Shown here piece by piece: positions 22,530-25,401 of a DNA stretch of 25,401 nucleotides; position 1 is the stretch's first letter, and the number at the start of each line of letters is the position of its first letter. The translations under genes and the position numbers were made by a program. The stretch is taken from assembly GCA_964612675.1 (NCBI GenBank), contig CAZTDD010000105.1, positions 1 to 25,401 on the forward strand. Reading direction: 5' to 3'. Origin of the DNA: CAZTDD01 sp964612675. GTDB lineage: Bacteria; Hinthialibacterota; Hinthialibacteria; Hinthialibacterales; JAKPRU01. Below the pieces are notes generated by a model. That model searched no databases. It was given only the letters and a program-made list of their open reading frames with translations, and had not been told where the DNA came from.

Positions 22530-25085
22530 ATGAGCGTTACACGCATTGTCAACAATATCGCGGCGCTCAACGCGAACCGGAACTTGAATGCCACCGGTCG
22601 CGGTCTTCAGAAGTCGATTGAACGTCTCTCTTCCGGTCTTCGAATCAACCGGGCCGGAGACGACGCGGCCGGCCTTACGGTATCTTCACGCCTTCGAGCA
22701 CAATTCACTGGAATCAACCGGGCTGTGGCCAATGCGCAGGACGGGATCAATCTAATCAGTGTCGCGGAGGGGGCTCTTGAAGAAGTCACAGTTCGTTTGA
22801 ACCGGATGCGGGTTCTCTCGATCCAAGCGGGGAATACCGGTGTCAATGACATTCAAGCGCGACAGGCGTTACAGGACGAGGTATTCCAGAGTATCGATGA
22901 AATAAACCGTATCGCGAATACAACACAATTCAACACGAATTATCTGCTGAACGGAGATTTTGAGGTAAAGAGCCAACTGATCGCCGGCCAAGACCAGGTC
23001 GGTGTACAGATCGATCAGTCGCCGGTCGCCAGCACCTTGAGCAACGGTGTTTCTTTGCTGAACATTGTTCGGACAAGAACCGGTTCCGAACAGGTTACGG
23101 CGGGTGAATCGGCGGGCGAATCTCAGGTCATCAGTCTGGGGATCCAAAATCAATCGGATGTCGCAGTTTCTTTGGGGCGTTGGTCTACAGATGTTACGAT
23201 AGATGCCGCCAGCGCACCTTCAAACACTATCCTCAGTTTCGCGTATTTTCAGGGTGTATCGTTATACAGCGGAGATACGCTGAGTTTCGAAGGGACCCTT
23301 TCGGATGGAATCGTGCGGTTTGCGGGATCGATATCGATCGGGGGCGGTGACATTGACACCCTTGTAAGCGAAATCAACGCCTCCATCCAGGCCGCCCAGA
23401 ACGCTTACTGGGGCGATTCGTCATCGGTACCAGACAGTTTCAAAACCACCGCCGCATACGTAACAGCCGGAGCCAACGCGGGACGGATTGTACTCCTTAA
23501 CAAGGCTCAATCGTTCTCGGAGGCCAGCATCAACATTACCGTGACCCGTACACAGGGGAACGGAGAACTCGTGGCGCAGGCGATGGGGGTCACCCGCACG
23601 ACTCTTGGAGAGGCCTCCGTGCTGGCGGGAAGCGGTCGGATCGGAAACAGTGTCACGGCCATCACCGGTTCGACATTTGAAACCGGTGCTTTTGAGATTA
23701 CGATTGAAGACGTTGTTTCCGCACAGCAGCGCACCAACGAGAGTTTGATCGGCTTTCGGGATGCAAATGGAGCGCTTCTGGGAGCCGGGGCTTCGCTTGG
23801 CGCTGCTGCCACAGCGGCCGTCATAAACGGGACGTTCGTCAACGGCGTCTATACAGGGGGTACAACCCTGTTTCATAACAGCACGATTACGCTTACCGGT
23901 ACAGAGATCGACGGGACGACGTTCTCAGCTGTGTACACGCTTGACACGAATATCACCCAACAGGCCGACACGAATTTCAGCGATTTTCGATTCGGCACCT
24001 TATCCGGACTGATAGAGGAATTGAACTATCGTACGCGTTCCTACACCTTCTACGACTACGGGGCCGGCGCGACCCCACTGGGTACCTCGACGGACGGAGA
24101 TATCACACGATTCGGTCAATCGCAATTCACTTTGACTAATTCGAGAACGATCCGGCTGATCGATGACCTCGGTGTCACTGGTTCACAGTCGTCGTTTACT
24201 CTCACTTACGAGCAGAACAAACACCTTTTCGATTCAAGCGTCGGTCATGTGACCATTCAAGACGATGCGGCGCTCCAGCGCGAAGGGTTTGCAGAGGCCG
24301 CCACGTTCCGCGTGAACGGGGGGACGGCTGTCCGTGGGGAAGCGGGAGATGTTGTTACCCTGTATGGACCCGAATCCACGATTGACGGGATACCGACGCC
24401 GCAGGTCACGTTACGTGTCGGCAGCGGACTTTCAGTGGGTTCGGATGTGCTGAAGGTCCGTGAGCAGGAATTTGTCGGTCGTTTGAATGGCGGTCCTTCC
24501 GTTACATTCCGAAACGGAGATCAAGACGTTGTTTTTATCGACAATTCCTCCGGGACGCAGGGGCTGGCGCGCTATGTCAGCGTAGATTTCGACGCAGTTC
24601 TCGACGTGACTCAGGCCACCGACGGACTACCCGACGCCGGAACAACAGTTTTGATTTCTACAGTCAACAAATCGATGAACTTCCAGATCGGTGCATACTC
24701 CGGGCAGCGATTCGCGAGCGCAATCGGGGATCTGAGGGCGGATAATCTAGGGTTCGGACGAGGTTCGGGCCGCACAATCCAGGATATCAACGTCACCTCC
24801 ATCTCGGGGGTCAATCAGGCACTCACGATCATTGATGAGGCCCTCGACCAGGTGAATCGGACGAGATCTCTGCTGGGAGCCGCTACAAACCGGTTGGAGT
24901 CGACCGTATCGAATTTGTCGGTCACGTCTGAGAACCTTACAGCTTCCTATTCACGCCTCCGAGATGCGGATATTGCTCATGAGAGCTCGGAATACACCAA
25001 GAATCAAGTTTTACTGCAGGCGGGTACATCCGTTCTTGCCCAGGCAAACTTTCTGCAGCAGAGTTTTCTGTCCCTCTTAGGTTAA
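22530..25085 (+). CDS. fliC: Flagellin, long form, copy 2
   Basis: The 851-residue product is a close paralogue of the upstream flagellin and collinear with it along its whole length. The N-terminal domain (VTRIVNNIAALNANRNL) differs at 7 of the first 40 residues from copy 1; the last 40 residues differ at 3. The central part is also conserved, including an identical stretch beginning ATAAVINGTFVNGVYTGG. At the DNA level many codons differ synonymously, so the duplication is old or the copy was acquired separately. The frame is open from 22470, but the flagellin N-terminus and GAGG six bases upstream select the ATG at 22530. Expression is expected from its own sigma-28 promoter. The two proteins probably form parts of one filament, perhaps proximal and distal, which the sequence cannot show. 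Confidence 0.97.
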   Translation: MSVTRIVNNIAALNANRNLNATGRGLQKSIERLSSGLRINRAGDDAAGLTVSSRLRAQFTGINRAVANAQDGINLISVAEGALEEVTVRLNRMRVLSIQAGNTGVNDIQARQALQDEVFQSIDEINRIANTTQFNTNYLLNGDFEVKSQLIAGQDQVGVQIDQSPVASTLSNGVSLLNIVRTRTGSEQVTAGESAGESQVISLGIQNQSDVAVSLGRWSTDVTIDAASAPSNTILSFAYFQGVSLYSGDTLSFEGTLSDGIVRFAGSISIGGGDIDTLVSEINASIQAAQNAYWGDSSSVPDSFKTTAAYVTAGANAGRIVLLNKAQSFSEASINITVTRTQGNGELVAQAMGVTRTTLGEASVLAGSGRIGNSVTAITGSTFETGAFEITIEDVVSAQQRTNESLIGFRDANGALLGAGASLGAAATAAVINGTFVNGVYTGGTTLFHNSTITLTGTEIDGTTFSAVYTLDTNITQQADTNFSDFRFGTLSGLIEELNYRTRSYTFYDYGAGATPLGTSTDGDITRFGQSQFTLTNSRTIRLIDDLGVTGSQSSFTLTYEQNKHLFDSSVGHVTIQDDAALQREGFAEAATFRVNGGTAVRGEAGDVVTLYGPESTIDGIPTPQVTLRVGSGLSVGSDVLKVREQEFVGRLNGGPSVTFRNGDQDVVFIDNSSGTQGLARYVSVDFDAVLDVTQATDGLPDAGTTVLISTVNKSMNFQIGAYSGQRFASAIGDLRADNLGFGRGSGRTIQDINVTSISGVNQALTIIDEALDQVNRTRSLLGAATNRLESTVSNLSVTSENLTASYSRLRDADIAHESSEYTKNQVLLQAGTSVLAQANFLQQSFLSLLG

Positions 25086-25131
25086 CCAAAGCCTTGGTTG
25101 TACTTACATGTGAATTCCCAATCCGGGAATT
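25084..25131 (+). terminator. Tandem hairpins after flagellin gene 2
   Basis: AACCAA-AGCC-TTGGTT (25084-25099) overlaps the stop codon, and AATTCCC-AATCC-GGGAATT (25113-25131) follows with seven perfect pairs. A moderately T/C-rich stretch lies beyond. They probably end or protect the flagellin mRNA; a classical U-run is missing. Confidence 0.5.
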
Positions 25132-25401
25132 GTCTGCCTCAATTCTGACTCTCTATATTGACTATCTGTATCTTTATCGGATTCTCCATTTCTTAACGGG
25201 TTCGCAAAAAGTCGAAAGTTGGCATCGGAAGTTCCCTCTCCTCCCGGGAGAGGGTTAAGGTGAGGGGCGATCATTGCATTGGATTCGCGTATTATGTTTA
25301 TCTTGTGTATTCGCCAGAGACGGCAAATGAATCAGCGGCAAAGGGTTCCATGATGACAGAGGTCTGTCACACACAAAGGAACGTCAGCGGATAATGCAAC
25401 G
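25086..25401. other. Non-coding right edge of window
   Basis: No credible gene is visible in these 316 bases. They contain the flagellin 2 terminator hairpins, a REP-like palindrome (25234-25267) and a small inverted repeat GACAGA-GG-TCTGTC near 25360. The next gene lies outside the window. Confidence 0.6.
25234..25267. repeat. REP-like palindromic element
   Basis: CCCTCTC (25234-25240) and GAGAGGG (25248-25254) form seven perfect pairs around CTCCCGG and are followed by TTAAGGTGAGGGG. This CCCTCTCC...GGAGAGGGTTAAGGTGAGGG pattern is that of a dispersed intergenic repeat seen in many unrelated bacterial genomes. Only one copy is in this window, so repeat status rests on recognition. Confidence 0.5.

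Noticed and set aside
1..25401. CRISPR array, insertion sequence or prophage
   Set aside because: No regularly spaced repeats, transposase, integrase or terminal inverted repeats were seen.

Overview
The window comes from a motile, Gram-negative-type bacterium. The evidence is a Wzm/Wzt polysaccharide exporter, a periplasmic sugar-binding lipoprotein and two flagellin genes behind sigma-28-type promoters. Neither tRNA gene encodes its 3' CCA, which argues against enteric-type Gammaproteobacteria. The gene mix (bifunctional fucokinase/GDP-fucose pyrophosphorylase, very long flagellins, Thermotoga-like split-transketolase sugar operon) suggests a less-studied phylum, but the sequence alone does not identify the lineage.

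Region 1 (1-5769, minus strand) is a surface-polysaccharide operon. In transcription order it holds an ABC-2 permease (Wzm), an ATPase with a C-terminal carbohydrate-binding-type domain (Wzt), a CgeB-like glycosyltransferase, a class I methyltransferase and a GT4 glycosyltransferase that runs off the left edge. About 670 bases of non-coding DNA separate it from region 2 (6441-9620, plus strand), a large gene for a bifunctional enzyme that activates free L-fucose to GDP-L-fucose. It probably supplies a fucosyl donor for the exported glycan.

Region 3 (9745-10924, minus strand) looks damaged. A secreted alpha/beta hydrolase loses its C-terminal third exactly where, in another frame, the C-terminal domain of an unrelated surface protein begins.

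Region 4 (11299-18743, plus strand) is a tightly packed sugar operon: FucI-like isomerase, two-subunit transketolase, glycerol-kinase-like FGGY kinase, RbsB-like binding lipoprotein, DUF2291 protein and RbsC-like permease. It implies import, isomerisation, phosphorylation and transketolase cleavage of a pentose-like sugar. The RbsA-type ATPase is absent, and DUF2291 and the permease overlap as ATGA, so no gap exists for it. The kinase has serine where glycerol kinase has its glycerol-contacting phenylalanine, so its substrate is probably not glycerol.

Region 5 (18744-19380) carries a tRNA-Ile(GAT)/tRNA-Ala(TGC) pair on the minus strand with its own promoter. This pair usually lies in the 16S-23S spacer, but no rRNA gene is present here.

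Region 6 (19354-25401, plus strand) holds two tandem flagellin genes of about 850 codons each, with separate sigma-28-type promoters. Their long central domains are conserved between the copies rather than hypervariable. A REP-like palindrome lies near the right edge.
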